From: Propioniciclava sinopodophylli
GTDB lineage: Bacteria > Actinomycetota > Actinomycetes > Propionibacteriales > Propionibacteriaceae
NCBI RefSeq assembly: GCF_004324755.1
Contig: NZ_SDMQ01000006.1
Coordinates: 62,001 to 126,000, forward strand
Direction: 5' to 3'
Length of the DNA stretch: 64,000 nt
Shown one piece after another: positions 12,108-22,160 of the stretch; within the stretch, counting starts at the first letter, position 1, and each line of letters starts with the position of its first letter. The translations under genes and the position numbers were made by a program. The notes under the pieces are model-generated. The model made no database searches. It was not told where the DNA came from and saw only the letters and a list, made by a program, of their open reading frames with translations.

Positions 12108-12138
12108 GAGGCATGTCCGGGGCCCGGAGGCCGCGGGG

Positions 12139-12896
<758 letters not shown>

Positions 12897-12900
<4 letters not shown>

Positions 12901-13925
12901 CGGCGACGACCTCCAGCCAACAACAGGACGATGAACGTGATGCCGCCGACGAACTCGACGATCATCGACAGGCTACCTTCCAGCCCGAGCACCCTCTCGA
13001 ACGCCCACTGGCCCCCGACGAGGGCGACGGTGCCGGCGAGGATCGAGCCGGGGATCGTCCAGGCGTGCCGCTGGGTGCCGAGCGCCCGGTAGGCGAGGTG
13101 GCTGGACAACAGGCCGAAGAACATCGTGGGCCCGACCAGCGCGGTGGAGGTGCCGACCATGAGCGCCACTCCCACCAGCACGACCATCGTCAGGCGCCGG
13201 TGGTTGATGCCCAGGCAGATCGCGAGGTCGCGGCCGAGGCCGACGACGTCCAGCTGGTGCCGGGCGAGCCATGCGGCGAGCGTGAGGGCGCCGACGACGA
13301 TCGCGCTGACGCCGAGCAGGGCCGGGTCGGCGCCGGTGAAGTCGGCGAAGAAGCGGTCCGACAGCACCTGGAAGTCCTCGGGGCTCATCAGCCGCTGCAG
13401 GAACGACGACACCCCGCGGAACATGCCGCCCACGAGGACGCCCACGAGCAGCATCAGCGTGAGGCTGCGCCCGAAGCGTCCCATCACCAGAGAGAACAGC
13501 AGCAGCGAGAACGCGACCATGGCCAGCAGTTCGAGGGCGAACATCGGCACGGCCGGCAGGGTGGACGCCCCGAACGCGCCGAACACGAACACAGCCGCGG
13601 TCTGCAGCGCGATGTAGAGGGAGTCGAGCCCCATGATCGACGGGGTGAGGATCCGGTTGGCCGTCACCGTGTGGAACAGGACGGTCGACACCCCGACCGC
13701 TGTCGCCACGAGGACGAGCGTGGCCAGCGTGACCGCGCGGCGTCCGAGGATGAAGCCGAGGTTGCCAGACAGGCCGGTGAGCAGGTAGACCGCCACGCTG
13801 GCCGCCGCGAGCGCGACCAGCAGGCCGAGCCGGACGCCCGGGCGCGACCACAGCCCGGCGCGGGCGCGAGAGGAGCCCTCGGACGGCAGGTCGTGCGTGG
13901 GGCGGGCGGTGAGCGTCTCAGCCAC
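12897..13925 (-). CDS. Iron-siderophore ABC transporter permease (FecCD family), second subunit
   Basis: 342 residues with the 9-10 hydrophobic segments of the FecCD/BtuC family. Recognisable stretches are NRILTPSIMGLDSLYIALQT, the DLAICLGINHRRL coupling loop that touches the ATPase, and VGPTMFFGLLSSHLAYRALG. The N-terminal 30 residues are hydrophilic. It starts inside the end of the preceding permease gene (8-bp overlap, 13918-13925) and overlaps the ATPase gene by 4 bp. It should form a heterodimeric channel with the other permease. Confidence 0.93.
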
Positions 13926-14940
13926 GGACGCGCCTCCGGGACAGCAGGATCAGGAACGCCACCGCGCCGACGATGCCGAGCACCGTGGCGATCGGCAGCT
14001 CGAAGGGGTGGATGACCAGGCGCGCCACCAGGTCGCACAGCAGGACGAGGGCCGCGCCGAGCAGGGCCACCCACGGCACCGAGCGGCGGGCGTTGTCGCC
14101 GATGGCGGCGCGGACGACGTTGGGCACGACCAGGCCGAGGAAGGGGAGCGCGCCGACGGTGATCACGACCGTGGCGGAGGTCACGGCGACGACGGTCATG
14201 CCGATGGTCATCGTGCGCCGGTAGTCGAGCCCGAGGTTCGTGGTGAACGCCTCGCCCAGGCCGGCCACGGTGAACCGGTCGGCGACGATTCCGGCGACGA
14301 CGACGAGGGCGCCGGCGATCCAGAGCAGCTCGAAGCGGCCGGCGATGACGGCGGAGAAGTCGCCGGTGGTCCAGGCGTTGAGGCTCTGGATCAGGTCGGT
14401 GCGATAGGCGATGAACGTGGCGAAGGCGCCGATGACGCCGCCGAGCATGAGGCCCACCAGGGGCACGATCAGGACGTCCTTGAGGGGCACGACCTTGAGG
14501 ATGCGGAGGAAGACTGCGGTGCCCATCAGCGCGAAGGTGGTGCCGAGCACCATCTTCACGAGGACGGGGGCGTCAGGCCAGAAGAGCGCGCAGGCGAGCA
14601 GGCCCAGCGTCGCGAAGTCGAGCGTGCCCGCGGTGGACGGCTCGACGAACACGTTGCGGGTCAGCAACTGCATGATCAGGCCCGAGGTCGCCAGGGCGGC
14701 GCCGGCCAGCACGAGCGCCAGCGTGCGCGGGATGCGGCTGACGGCGATGAGCTCGTAGTCGGCGCGGCCCGACAGCACGTCGCCGAGGGAGACGTCCGCC
14801 ACCCCCACGAACAGCGACACGGCCGCGAGCACCGCGAGCGCGGCGACGCCGCCCACGAGCGCAGCGTTGCTGCGCGCGCGGACGGCGGTCCGTGGTGCCG
14901 TGGTGCTCGCGGGGGTGCGGGCGGGGGCGAGGACGCTCAT
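13918..14940 (-). CDS. Iron-siderophore ABC transporter permease (FecCD family), first subunit
   Basis: 340 residues from the ATG at 14940, which shares one base with the stop of the binding-protein gene (TGATG). In-frame sequence further upstream lies inside that gene and is ignored. Family marks are the early arginine-rich SRIPRTLALVLAGAALATSG, TRNVFVEPSTAGTLDFATLG, the ATPase-contacting TNLGLDYRRTMTIGM and GALPFLGLVVPNVVR. About ten membrane helices are expected. It pairs with the 12897-13925 permease. Confidence 0.93.
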   Translation of the reverse strand: MSVLAPARTPASTTAPRTAVRARSNAALVGGVAALAVLAAVSLFVGVADVSLGDVLSGRADYELIAVSRIPRTLALVLAGAALATSGLIMQLLTRNVFVEPSTAGTLDFATLGLLACALFWPDAPVLVKMVLGTTFALMGTAVFLRILKVVPLKDVLIVPLVGLMLGGVIGAFATFIAYRTDLIQSLNAWTTGDFSAVIAGRFELLWIAGALVVVAGIVADRFTVAGLGEAFTTNLGLDYRRTMTIGMTVVAVTSATVVITVGALPFLGLVVPNVVRAAIGDNARRSVPWVALLGAALVLLCDLVARLVIHPFELPIATVLGIVGAVAFLILLSRRRVRG

Positions 14941-15902
14941 CAGCTCAGGGCGTCCTGGACGGCCTTGACCATGCGCTCGGTGGAGTCCAGACCGAAGCCG
15001 ATGGTGTACCAGTCGGAGCCGTCGAGGTAGACGACCTTGTCGTTCGTCCACGCCGGGGTGCGGGCGACGAGCGGGTTGTCGAGCACCTGCTTGGCCGCGG
15101 CGCCCTCCTGGCCGATGGCGGCGTCGCGGTCGATGACGAACAGCACCTCGGGGTTGGTCTCGGCGATGAACTCGAAGCTCACGGCCTGGCCGTGCTGGGA
15201 CGCCTCGAGGTCGGTCGACGCGGCGGGGACGCCGAGCACGTCGTGGATCAGGCCGCCGAAGCGGGCGCCGGGCCCGAACGCGGAGACCTTGCCGCCGGAG
15301 GTGAGCAGGATCAGCGAGCGCGCGTCCGTCTTCACCGCGCCCTTGGCGTCGGCGATGACCTTGTCCAGTTCGGCCAGCTCGGCGTCGGCCTCGGCGCGCA
15401 CGTCGAACAGGTCGCCGAGGGCCTGGGTGCTGGTCTTCAGCGACTCGATCGGCTTGGCGTTGTCGGAGCTCAGGTCGATCGTCGGGGCGACCTGGTTGAG
15501 CTCGGCGTACTTGGCGGCGGAGCGGCCGGAGATGATGATCGCGTCGGGGTCGAGCGCCGCGATGGCCTCGAGGTCGGGCTCCTGGGCGGTGCCGACGGTC
15601 TTGACGGCGGCGTAGGTGTCCAGGGCCTTGGGCATGGCGGCGGACTGGGCAATGCCGACGACGCGGTCCTCGAGGTCGAGCTCGTCCATGGTGTCGAGGG
15701 CGGCCCAGTCGAGCACGACGACCTTCGCCGGGTTCTTCGTGACCTCGGCGGTGCCCTGCTTGTGGGTGATGGAGATCGTGCTGGGAGCGGAGTCGCTCGG
15801 GGCGGCAGTCGAGCCGGCCGGGGTCGCGCTGGACGCGGAGCAGCCGGCGAGGGCCAAAGTCGCGACGACGGCGGGAAGGGCCACGCGGGTGAGGCGGTTC
15901 AT
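14940..15902 (-). CDS. Iron-siderophore binding lipoprotein
   Basis: 320 residues. A lipoprotein signal peptide (MNRLTRVALPAVVATLALAGC) ends in the LAGC lipobox, so the mature protein is anchored outside the membrane. The class III binding-protein fold is indicated by VVVLDWAALDTMDELDL, DPDAIIISGRSAAKYAELNQ and VLFVIDRDAAIGQ near the C-terminus. It captures ferric siderophore and hands it to the permeases encoded directly downstream. The TGGAGA ribosome site precedes the ATG. A DtxR/IdeR-type box lies 25-43 bp upstream, so the operon should be repressed when iron is plentiful. Confidence 0.94.
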   Translation of the reverse strand: MNRLTRVALPAVVATLALAGCSASSATPAGSTAAPSDSAPSTISITHKQGTAEVTKNPAKVVVLDWAALDTMDELDLEDRVVGIAQSAAMPKALDTYAAVKTVGTAQEPDLEAIAALDPDAIIISGRSAAKYAELNQVAPTIDLSSDNAKPIESLKTSTQALGDLFDVRAEADAELAELDKVIADAKGAVKTDARSLILLTSGGKVSAFGPGARFGGLIHDVLGVPAASTDLEASQHGQAVSFEFIAETNPEVLFVIDRDAAIGQEGAAAKQVLDNPLVARTPAWTNDKVVYLDGSDWYTIGFGLDSTERMVKAVQDALS

Positions 15903-15926
15903 GGTTCTCCAGAGGGGATCGGAAGG

Positions 15927-15955
15927 TTAGGGTTGCCTAACTTAGGTACACCTAA
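15927..15955 (-). promoter_or_regulatory. DtxR/IdeR-type iron box
   Basis: Bases 15927-15945 match 15 of 19 positions of the DtxR/IdeR consensus (TTAGG...CCTAA core). An overlapping second inverted repeat, CTTAGGT-N2-ACCTAAG, runs 15941-15956. The pair lies just upstream of the siderophore-binding gene, where bound repressor would block its promoter. Confidence 0.82.
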
Positions 15956-16068
15956 GCACGGCGGAACGCGGCACGACAAGTTGAAGGCCGAATAACGAGA
16001 CGATTCCATTGCGTAATGCGCCGAGCCCCCGAGATGGGAGCTGAGCGACCCTCGGAGCGCCCCCCTGC

Positions 16069-16132
16069 GCCGAGAGCCCCGGTGTCTTACGCCGAGAGCC
16101 CCGGTCCTGTGCGCCGAGAGCCCCTGGGGCGG
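16069..16132. repeat. Three tandem 22-nt GCCGAGAGCCCC units (family C copy 1)
   Basis: Unit starts at 16069, 16091 and 16113 are exactly 22 nt apart. The first 12 bases are conserved (GCCGAGAGCCCC) and the last 10 vary. The array ends 6 bp from the cydC stop. Here the units read opposite to both flanking genes, unlike the other arrays in the window. Confidence 0.85.
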
Positions 16133-16137
16133 TGAAA

Positions 16138-17700
16138 TCAGCCCAGCTGGACCACCCGGTCGCAGCGGGACACGACGCCGGGGTCGTGGGTGATCACCAG
16201 CAGCGGCTTGTCGGACGCCTGCGCCCACACGTCGTCGAGGAGGGCGTCGGCGGTCCCGGGGTCGAGGTGCTCGGACGGCTCGTCCAGCACCAGCACCTGG
16301 GCGTCGCCCACCACGAGCCGCGACAGCCCCAGGCGTCGCTGCTCGCCGCCCGACAGCGCTGTGCCCAACTCGCCGACGAGGCGTCCGGGGTCGACGTCGA
16401 GGCGGACCTGGGCGAGGGCGTCCGCCACGTCGTCCTCGGTCGCGGCGCGGTTGCCGATGCGGACGTTCTCGCTGACGGTGGTGGAGAAGACGTGGGTGTC
16501 CTGGGCGAGGTAGCCGACGCGTCCCTCAACCTCGACCCGGCCGGCCACCGGCGGGATCAGCCCGAGCACCGTGGCCGCCAGGGTCGTCTTGCCGACCCCC
16601 GAGGGGCCCACGAGCGCGACCCGCTCGCCCGGCCCCACGGTGAAGTCGAGGCCGGACGCCAGCGGTGCGGCCCCCGGCCAGCCGATCGTGAGGTCGCGGA
16701 CGGCCAGGCGGGGCACCGCGACGGGGTCGGACGCCGGTAGGTCGCCGGAACCGACGGCATTGGTGGAGAGCACCTCGCGGACGCGGTCCAGGGCCACCCG
16801 GGCGCGCGTCCACGTCTGGGCGGCCTTGGTGAAGTCGTTGAACACCTCGTGCAGGGCCAGCGGCACCAGAGTGAGGACGGCGAGCATCGTGTGGTCGAGC
16901 GTGCCGGCGCGGACGGCTTGCGTGCCGAACCACAGTCCGGCGACGACGGCGACCCCGGCGGCGAGCGCCTGCACGGCGGTGGCGAGCCCGCGCGTCCAGG
17001 CGGCGCGGGCGTCGATGGCGGCCAGCTTCGCGTCGGCCTCGGCCAGGCGGTCCAGGGCCGCTCCGTCGGCCTCGTAGGCCACCAGGTCGGGAGCCGTCCG
17101 GGCGAGCTCGTGCACGACGTTGGCCAGCTCTCCCCGCGCGGGAACGGACGCCGCGTCCGCCCGGGCGGACAGCCGCGCCGCCAGCCACGGGGCGACCCCG
17201 CCGGCCAGCACGGCGCTGAGCAGCAGGGCGAAGGCCGCCGGCCACGAGAAGACCCCGATGACCACCGTCGTGGCGAGGATCACAAAGAGCCCCGACAGGA
17301 AGGGCAGCAGCACCCGGACGACCAGGTCGAGCACGGCGTCCACGTCGGCCACCACGCGGGTGAGGAGGTCGCCGCGCCGGCGTCCGAGCAGGGTGGTGCG
17401 GGCGAGCGTGGAATAGGTGTCCAGCCGCAGTGCGGACTGCAGGCGCAGGCCGATGTCGTGGCCGACCAGCCGTTCGAGGTAGCGGAAGACGCCGCGGGAG
17501 ATGCCGAACGCGCGCACCAGCACTGCGGCGGCGGTCAGGTACATGACGGGCGGGTGCTCGGCGGCGCGCGACAGGAGCCACGCCGACACCCCCATCAGGG
17601 CGACCGACGAGAAGGAGGCGCACGCCGCGAGCAGCACGGCCAGCGCGATGCGGGCCCAGCCGCCCGGGGCGGCCCGCAGGAGTCGGGCGACGAGGTCCAT
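16138..17700 (-). CDS. cydC: CydC, thiol-reductant ABC exporter subunit
   Basis: About 520 residues: an N-terminal six-helix ABC exporter domain and a C-terminal ATPase with Walker A (VALVGPSGVGKTT), LSGGEQRRLGLSRL and the Walker B stretch VLVLDEPSEHLD. With CydD it exports cysteine/glutathione-type thiols needed to assemble cytochrome bd. The ATG at 17700 shares a base with the cydD stop (TGATG); a GTG one codon earlier (17703) is an equally possible start. It is last in cydA-cydB-cydD-cydC, the order known from mycobacteria. Confidence 0.93.
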   Translation of the reverse strand: MDLVARLLRAAPGGWARIALAVLLAACASFSSVALMGVSAWLLSRAAEHPPVMYLTAAAVLVRAFGISRGVFRYLERLVGHDIGLRLQSALRLDTYSTLARTTLLGRRRGDLLTRVVADVDAVLDLVVRVLLPFLSGLFVILATTVVIGVFSWPAAFALLLSAVLAGGVAPWLAARLSARADAASVPARGELANVVHELARTAPDLVAYEADGAALDRLAEADAKLAAIDARAAWTRGLATAVQALAAGVAVVAGLWFGTQAVRAGTLDHTMLAVLTLVPLALHEVFNDFTKAAQTWTRARVALDRVREVLSTNAVGSGDLPASDPVAVPRLAVRDLTIGWPGAAPLASGLDFTVGPGERVALVGPSGVGKTTLAATVLGLIPPVAGRVEVEGRVGYLAQDTHVFSTTVSENVRIGNRAATEDDVADALAQVRLDVDPGRLVGELGTALSGGEQRRLGLSRLVVGDAQVLVLDEPSEHLDPGTADALLDDVWAQASDKPLLVITHDPGVVSRCDRVVQLG

Positions 17701-19499
17701 CACGATGCGCCCCCCTCGCCGTTGGCGGAGCCCCCGATCACCACGACCCGGTCGGCCTCGGCCAGCACCGCGGGCCGGTGGGACACCACGACCGCGGCCA
17801 CGCCGGTGGCGCGCAGGCTGCGCAGGAGAGCCTCCTCGGCCTCGGCGTCCAGCCCGGCGGTGGGCTCGTCGAGCAGCATCAGGTCGGCGCCGGCGTCGAT
17901 GCGCACCAGCGCGCGGGCGGTCGCCACGCGGCGGCGTTCGCCCGCCGACAGCCCCTCGCCGTCGTCGCCGACGGTGCGGGCGGGGTCCATGCCGGGGGCG
18001 CCGGCGCGGGTGAGGGCGTCGGCCACTCCGGCGTCGGACGCCCTTGCGTCGCCCAGCCGGACGTTGTCGGCGATGGTGCCGGCCAGCATGCCGGGGTTCT
18101 GGCCCACGTACGCGATGCGCCGGCGCTCGGGCACCTGCACCGTTCCCGTGGTGGGGGAGAGGAAGCCCACCAGCGCGTTCAGCACCGTCGTCTTGCCCCC
18201 GCCCGAGGGCCCGGTGAGCACGACGAGTTCGCCCGGCGCGACGTCGAACGACACCCCCGTGACGGCCGGTCCGGACGCCCCCGGGTACGTGTGGCCCACG
18301 GCGTCCACGCGGACGAGGGCGGTGGCGGCCGGCCCTTCGAGGCTCGCTGGCGCTCGCACCTCAGGGGCCTCCTCGGCTCGCACGTCAGGGGCCTCAGCGC
18401 CCTCGATCACGTCGAAGGCCTGCTGCGCGGCGGCCATGCCGTCGGCGGCGTCGTGGTAGTGGACGCCCACCTGGCGCACGGGCAGGAACGCCTCGGGGGC
18501 CAGGATCAGCACGAACAGGGCGGTGGCGAGATCGATCTCGTGGTGCACGACCCGGAACCCGATGGTCACGGCGACGACGGCCACCGACAGGGTGGCCAGC
18601 AGTTCCAGCACCAGCGCCGACAGGAACGAGATGCGCAGCGTGCCCATCGTCTCGGCGCGGTGGGCGTCCTCGGTCTTGCGCAGGCCGATCGCCTGGGCCT
18701 TGGCCCGCCCGAACACCTGCAGGGTGGGGAGGCCGGCGACCAGGTCGGCGAAGTGCCGGGCGAGGCGCTGCTGGGTGCGCCAGCGGCGGGCGGTGCGGGC
18801 CTCGGTCGTCCAGCCGACGAGCATCATGAAGACCGGGATGAGCGGCAGCGTGAGGGCGACGATGATCGCCGAGGTCAGGTCGGCGGTCAGGATCGCGACG
18901 CCGACGATGAGCGGCACCGTCACCGCCAGCAGAAGTTGCGGGAGGTACTTGGCATAGAAGCCGTCGAGGGCGTCCAGGCCGACGGTGAGCAGGTTGACCA
19001 GGCCGGCCGAGGAGGTGCGGTCGTCCAGCGGCGACGCCAACCGTGCGGCCATCACGTCGCGACGCAGGCGCGACTTCACGGAGGCGGCGGCGCGGTGGGC
19101 GAGCAGGGTGTTGAGCCAGGCGAGCAACGCCTTGCCGCCGAAGATCGCGGCGAGGGTGGCGATGATCCCCCCGAGCGCGGGCCACGCGCCCGTGCCGGGC
19201 ACGGGGGAGGTGTAGTCGAGGCCGGGAGCTGCGTCGAAGACGCCCGCGATCGCGCGCGAGAGCACCCACGCCTGAAGGACGGTCAGGATCGCGGTGAGGC
19301 AGCCGATGAGGACGCCGCCGGCCATGTAGCCGGCGGTGGCCCGCCCGCGGCGCAGCAGGCGGGGGTCGATGGGGCCGGACGCCCGGGGCCGGGCGGGGGC
19401 GTCCGTCGGGCCCACGGCGTCCGACCCCCCGGACGCAACGGAAGGGACGGCGTCCGGCCGGACGCCGCCCCTGCCGTTGTCTTCCTTGGGCACCCCCAC
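17700..19499 (-). CDS. cydD: CydD, thiol-reductant ABC exporter subunit
   Basis: 599 residues. After a low-complexity N-terminus of about 45 residues come six membrane helices and the ATPase domain with LTGPSGGGKTTVLNA (Walker A), LSAGERRRVATARALV and LMLLDEPTAGLDAE. The family normally has little or no N-terminal extension. The linker between transmembrane and ATPase domains holds two near-identical octapeptides (about E-A-P-D/E-V-R-A), encoded by a 24-nt tandem repeat at 18352-18399. It works with CydC. It starts 3 bp after cydB, so the four cyd genes should be one transcript. Confidence 0.93.
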   Translation of the reverse strand: MGVPKEDNGRGGVRPDAVPSVASGGSDAVGPTDAPARPRASGPIDPRLLRRGRATAGYMAGGVLIGCLTAILTVLQAWVLSRAIAGVFDAAPGLDYTSPVPGTGAWPALGGIIATLAAIFGGKALLAWLNTLLAHRAAASVKSRLRRDVMAARLASPLDDRTSSAGLVNLLTVGLDALDGFYAKYLPQLLLAVTVPLIVGVAILTADLTSAIIVALTLPLIPVFMMLVGWTTEARTARRWRTQQRLARHFADLVAGLPTLQVFGRAKAQAIGLRKTEDAHRAETMGTLRISFLSALVLELLATLSVAVVAVTIGFRVVHHEIDLATALFVLILAPEAFLPVRQVGVHYHDAADGMAAAQQAFDVIEGAEAPDVRAEEAPEVRAPASLEGPAATALVRVDAVGHTYPGASGPAVTGVSFDVAPGELVVLTGPSGGGKTTVLNALVGFLSPTTGTVQVPERRRIAYVGQNPGMLAGTIADNVRLGDARASDAGVADALTRAGAPGMDPARTVGDDGEGLSAGERRRVATARALVRIDAGADLMLLDEPTAGLDAEAEEALLRSLRATGVAAVVVSHRPAVLAEADRVVVIGGSANGEGGAS

Positions 19500-19502
19500 A
19501 GA

Positions 19503-20564
19503 CTAGGCGGCGACCGCCACGTCGTCGGGCATGTTGTGAGTGCTGATCCGCTTGCGGAAGATCCACACCGTCCACGCCTGGTAGGCGAGCACGATCGGGA
19601 CGAAGACCACGGCGGCGCCGGTCATGATGGTGAGGGTCAGGTCGGTGGACGCGGCGGTGACGCGGTCGAGCGGCATCGCGGCGGCGGAGTTGTCGAAGCC
19701 CAGGTTCGGCCACATGCGGCCGAAGATCCAGACGGCGACCAGCAGGATCGTCACGGTGGTAGCAACGAACGCCCAGCCGTCACGCCCGGCGCGGATGGCG
19801 AGCCAGGAGCCGATGAGGCCCGCGGCGGCCAGCACAGTGAGCACCCACCCGATCGCGCCCCAGCCGTAGGCGATGTTCGCCCACACCAGGTAGATCGCGC
19901 CGCCGACGATGGCGGCCAGGCCGACCTTGGCCGAGAAGGCCTTGGCGCGGTCGTGCACGACGCCCTTGGTCTTCAGCGCCAGGAAGTTCGCGCCGTGGAA
20001 CAGGAACAGCACCACGAGCACCACGCCGCCCAGCAGGGCGAACGGGCTGAACAGGCTCCAGAAGCCACCGGTGAAGACGTGCAGGTGGTTGCTGCCCTCG
20101 GCGAGGGCCACCGGCATGCCGATGATGAAGTTCGCGAACCCGACACCGAACACGAGCGACACGATGAAGGAGCCGGTGGCCGCCATCCAGTCGAAGGTGT
20201 TGCGCCAGCGGGCGTCCGGGTTCTTGGCCCGGTACTCGAACGACACGCCCCGGATGATGAGGCCGACGAGGATCAGGAACAGCGGCAGGTAGAGGCCGGA
20301 GAACAACGTCGCGTACCAGCCCGGGAAGGCGGCGAAGGTGGCGCCACCGGCGGTGAGCAGCCAGACCTCGTTGCCGTCCCACAGCGGGCCGACGGTGTTC
20401 ACGATGACGCGGCGTTCCTTCTCGGTCTTGCCGAGGAACGGGATGAGCATGCCGACGCCGTAGTCGAATCCCTCGAGGATGAGGTACCCGATCCACAAGA
20501 CGGCGATGAGGATGTACCAGACGACCTGGAGGTTGCTGGCTTCAGCGGCGAGGGGGAGAAGCAT
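19503..20564 (-). CDS. cydB: Cytochrome bd quinol oxidase subunit II
   Basis: 353 residues, eight to nine membrane helices. The family marks near the N-terminus are LEGFDYGVGML and GPLWDGNEVWLLTAGGA, containing the conserved Trp-Asp pair linked to haem d. FALLGGVVLVVLFLFHGANFLALKTKG lies mid-protein. With CydA it forms the high-affinity menaquinol oxidase that reduces oxygen to water without pumping protons, useful at low oxygen. It lies 16 bp downstream of cydA. Confidence 0.96.
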   Translation of the reverse strand: MLLPLAAEASNLQVVWYILIAVLWIGYLILEGFDYGVGMLIPFLGKTEKERRVIVNTVGPLWDGNEVWLLTAGGATFAAFPGWYATLFSGLYLPLFLILVGLIIRGVSFEYRAKNPDARWRNTFDWMAATGSFIVSLVFGVGFANFIIGMPVALAEGSNHLHVFTGGFWSLFSPFALLGGVVLVVLFLFHGANFLALKTKGVVHDRAKAFSAKVGLAAIVGGAIYLVWANIAYGWGAIGWVLTVLAAAGLIGSWLAIRAGRDGWAFVATTVTILLVAVWIFGRMWPNLGFDNSAAAMPLDRVTAASTDLTLTIMTGAAVVFVPIVLAYQAWTVWIFRKRISTHNMPDDVAVAA

Positions 20565-20580
20565 GTCCGATCACTCCTTC

Positions 20581-22101
20581 TCAGTACGCGAAGGAGAGGA
20601 CGTCGTCCTCACCCTTGATCTCGACGGGGGGCACCTCGGCGGGCAGGCCGAGCCGGACGTACTTGTTCATCAGTCCGATCTCGACCACGGCGAGGGCGCC
20701 GTAGATGACGGTGTAGAGCACCATGGTCAGGAACACCTCGCCCGCGCTCACGCCCGGCGACACAGCGGACGCCGTGGGCAGGACACCCGCGACGATCCAC
20801 GGCTGGCGGCCCATCTCGGTGAAGATCCAGCCGAAGCTGTTGCCGAACAGGGGCGCCAGGACGGCGGTGAACATCAGGACGTTCCAGAACGCGGACGGCT
20901 TGGGCAGCCTGCCCTTGCGCAGGACGAACAGCGCGTAGGCGCCGATCGCCATCGCGATGAAGCCCAGCGTCATCATGATGCGGAAGCTCCAGTAGCTGAC
21001 CGGGATGTTCGGGACGAACTCGGTGATGCCCACGGTGCGCAGCTTGTCCGCGTAGGCGGCCTGCAGGGCGTTCTCGCCGCCGTCGACCGGCAGGTTGAAC
21101 TCGGCGCTGGCGAGCTCGGCGGTGTACTGGGCCTCGAGGTCGCGGATGCCGGGGATCTGGGCGTACGGGTCACCCTTGGCGAGCAGGCCCAGGACGCCGG
21201 GAACGTGCAGCTCGAAGAGCGGACGCGAACCGTCCAGCGTGCCGATGGTCAGCAGCGAGAAGGGGGCCATCTCGCCGTCGCCGCCGGCGGTCTCGTACAG
21301 CGCCTCGGCGGCGGCCATCTTCATGGGCTGCACCTGGTACATGACCTTGCCCTGGAAGTCGCCGGACAGGATCACGGCGGCGCCCGAGACGAGCAGGATC
21401 CAGGCGCCCAGCTTGGCGGCCCAGCGGTAGGCGTCGACGTCGGCGTCCTCCTGCGCGGTGCGGTTGGCCTTGTTGAGGCGGGCCAGGTGCCAGCCGGAGA
21501 CGGCGAGCACGAAGCCGGACGCCGTCATGTAGGCGGCCGCGAGCGTGTGCGGGAAGGTGGCCAGGAACACCGGGTTGGTGAGCAGCGCGAGGAAGTCGGT
21601 CATCTCGGCGCGGTCGGTGAGCGGGTTGTAGGTGGCGCCGACCGGGTTCTGCATGAAGCTGTTCGCCGCGAGGATGAAGACCGCGCTCAGCATCGTGCCG
21701 ATGGCCACCAGCCAGATGGCCATGAGGTGGAGCTTCCTGGGCAGCTTGTCCCAGCCGAAGATCCACAGGCCGAGGAAGGTGGACTCGAGGAAGAAGGCCA
21801 GCAGGGCCTCCAGGGCGAGGGGGGCGCCGAAGATGTCACCCACGAAGCGGGAGTACTCCGACCAGTTCATGCCGAACTGGAACTCCTGCACGATGCCGGT
21901 GACGACACCCATGGCGAAGTTGATCAGGAACAACTTGCCGAAGAACTTGGTCAGGCGGAGAAACTTCTCGTCACCCGAGCGATACCACATGGTCTGCATG
22001 ACTGCGACCAGGAGCGACAGGGCGATGGTCACCGGTACGAAGAAGTAGTGGTAGACCGTCGTGATCCCGAATTGCCAGCGAGCAATGGTTTCCGGACTCA
22101 T
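20581..22101 (-). CDS. cydA: Cytochrome bd quinol oxidase subunit I
   Basis: 506 residues. The N-terminus ETIARWQFGITTVYHYFFVP carries the haem b595 ligand histidine; ESTFLGLWIFGWDKLP contains the conserved glutamates near haem d; the GRQPW quinol-site signature is at about residue 400. The periplasmic Q-loop is of the short type. It is the first gene of cydABDC. No good ribosome site is visible, so translation may be leaderless or start close to the transcript end. The upstream gap holds a palindrome shared with the divergent BlaI-type regulator. Confidence 0.97.
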   Translation of the reverse strand: MSPETIARWQFGITTVYHYFFVPVTIALSLLVAVMQTMWYRSGDEKFLRLTKFFGKLFLINFAMGVVTGIVQEFQFGMNWSEYSRFVGDIFGAPLALEALLAFFLESTFLGLWIFGWDKLPRKLHLMAIWLVAIGTMLSAVFILAANSFMQNPVGATYNPLTDRAEMTDFLALLTNPVFLATFPHTLAAAYMTASGFVLAVSGWHLARLNKANRTAQEDADVDAYRWAAKLGAWILLVSGAAVILSGDFQGKVMYQVQPMKMAAAEALYETAGGDGEMAPFSLLTIGTLDGSRPLFELHVPGVLGLLAKGDPYAQIPGIRDLEAQYTAELASAEFNLPVDGGENALQAAYADKLRTVGITEFVPNIPVSYWSFRIMMTLGFIAMAIGAYALFVLRKGRLPKPSAFWNVLMFTAVLAPLFGNSFGWIFTEMGRQPWIVAGVLPTASAVSPGVSAGEVFLTMVLYTVIYGALAVVEIGLMNKYVRLGLPAEVPPVEIKGEDDVLSFAY

Positions 22102-22112
22102 GGCGGGAATGT

Positions 22113-22130
22113 ACTACTGCATGTCGTAGT
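22113..22130. promoter_or_regulatory. Palindromic operator between cydA and the BlaI-type gene
   Basis: ACTAC-N8-GTAGT, with the central CATG also self-complementary (14 of 18 positions symmetric). It is 12 bp upstream of cydA and 31 bp upstream of the regulator ATG, so it must overlap both promoters. BlaI/MecI/CopY proteins bind dyads rich in TAC...GTA, which fits autoregulation and cyd control. Confidence 0.68.
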
Positions 22131-22160
22131 CGGTCAAGTTTTGTGGTTACCATGGTGTCC

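Noticed and set aside
17778-20618. Open frame of 946 codons on the plus strand opposite cydD and cydB
   Set aside because: Low-complexity His/Gly/Gln/Arg translation with no domain; antisense to well-supported cyd genes.
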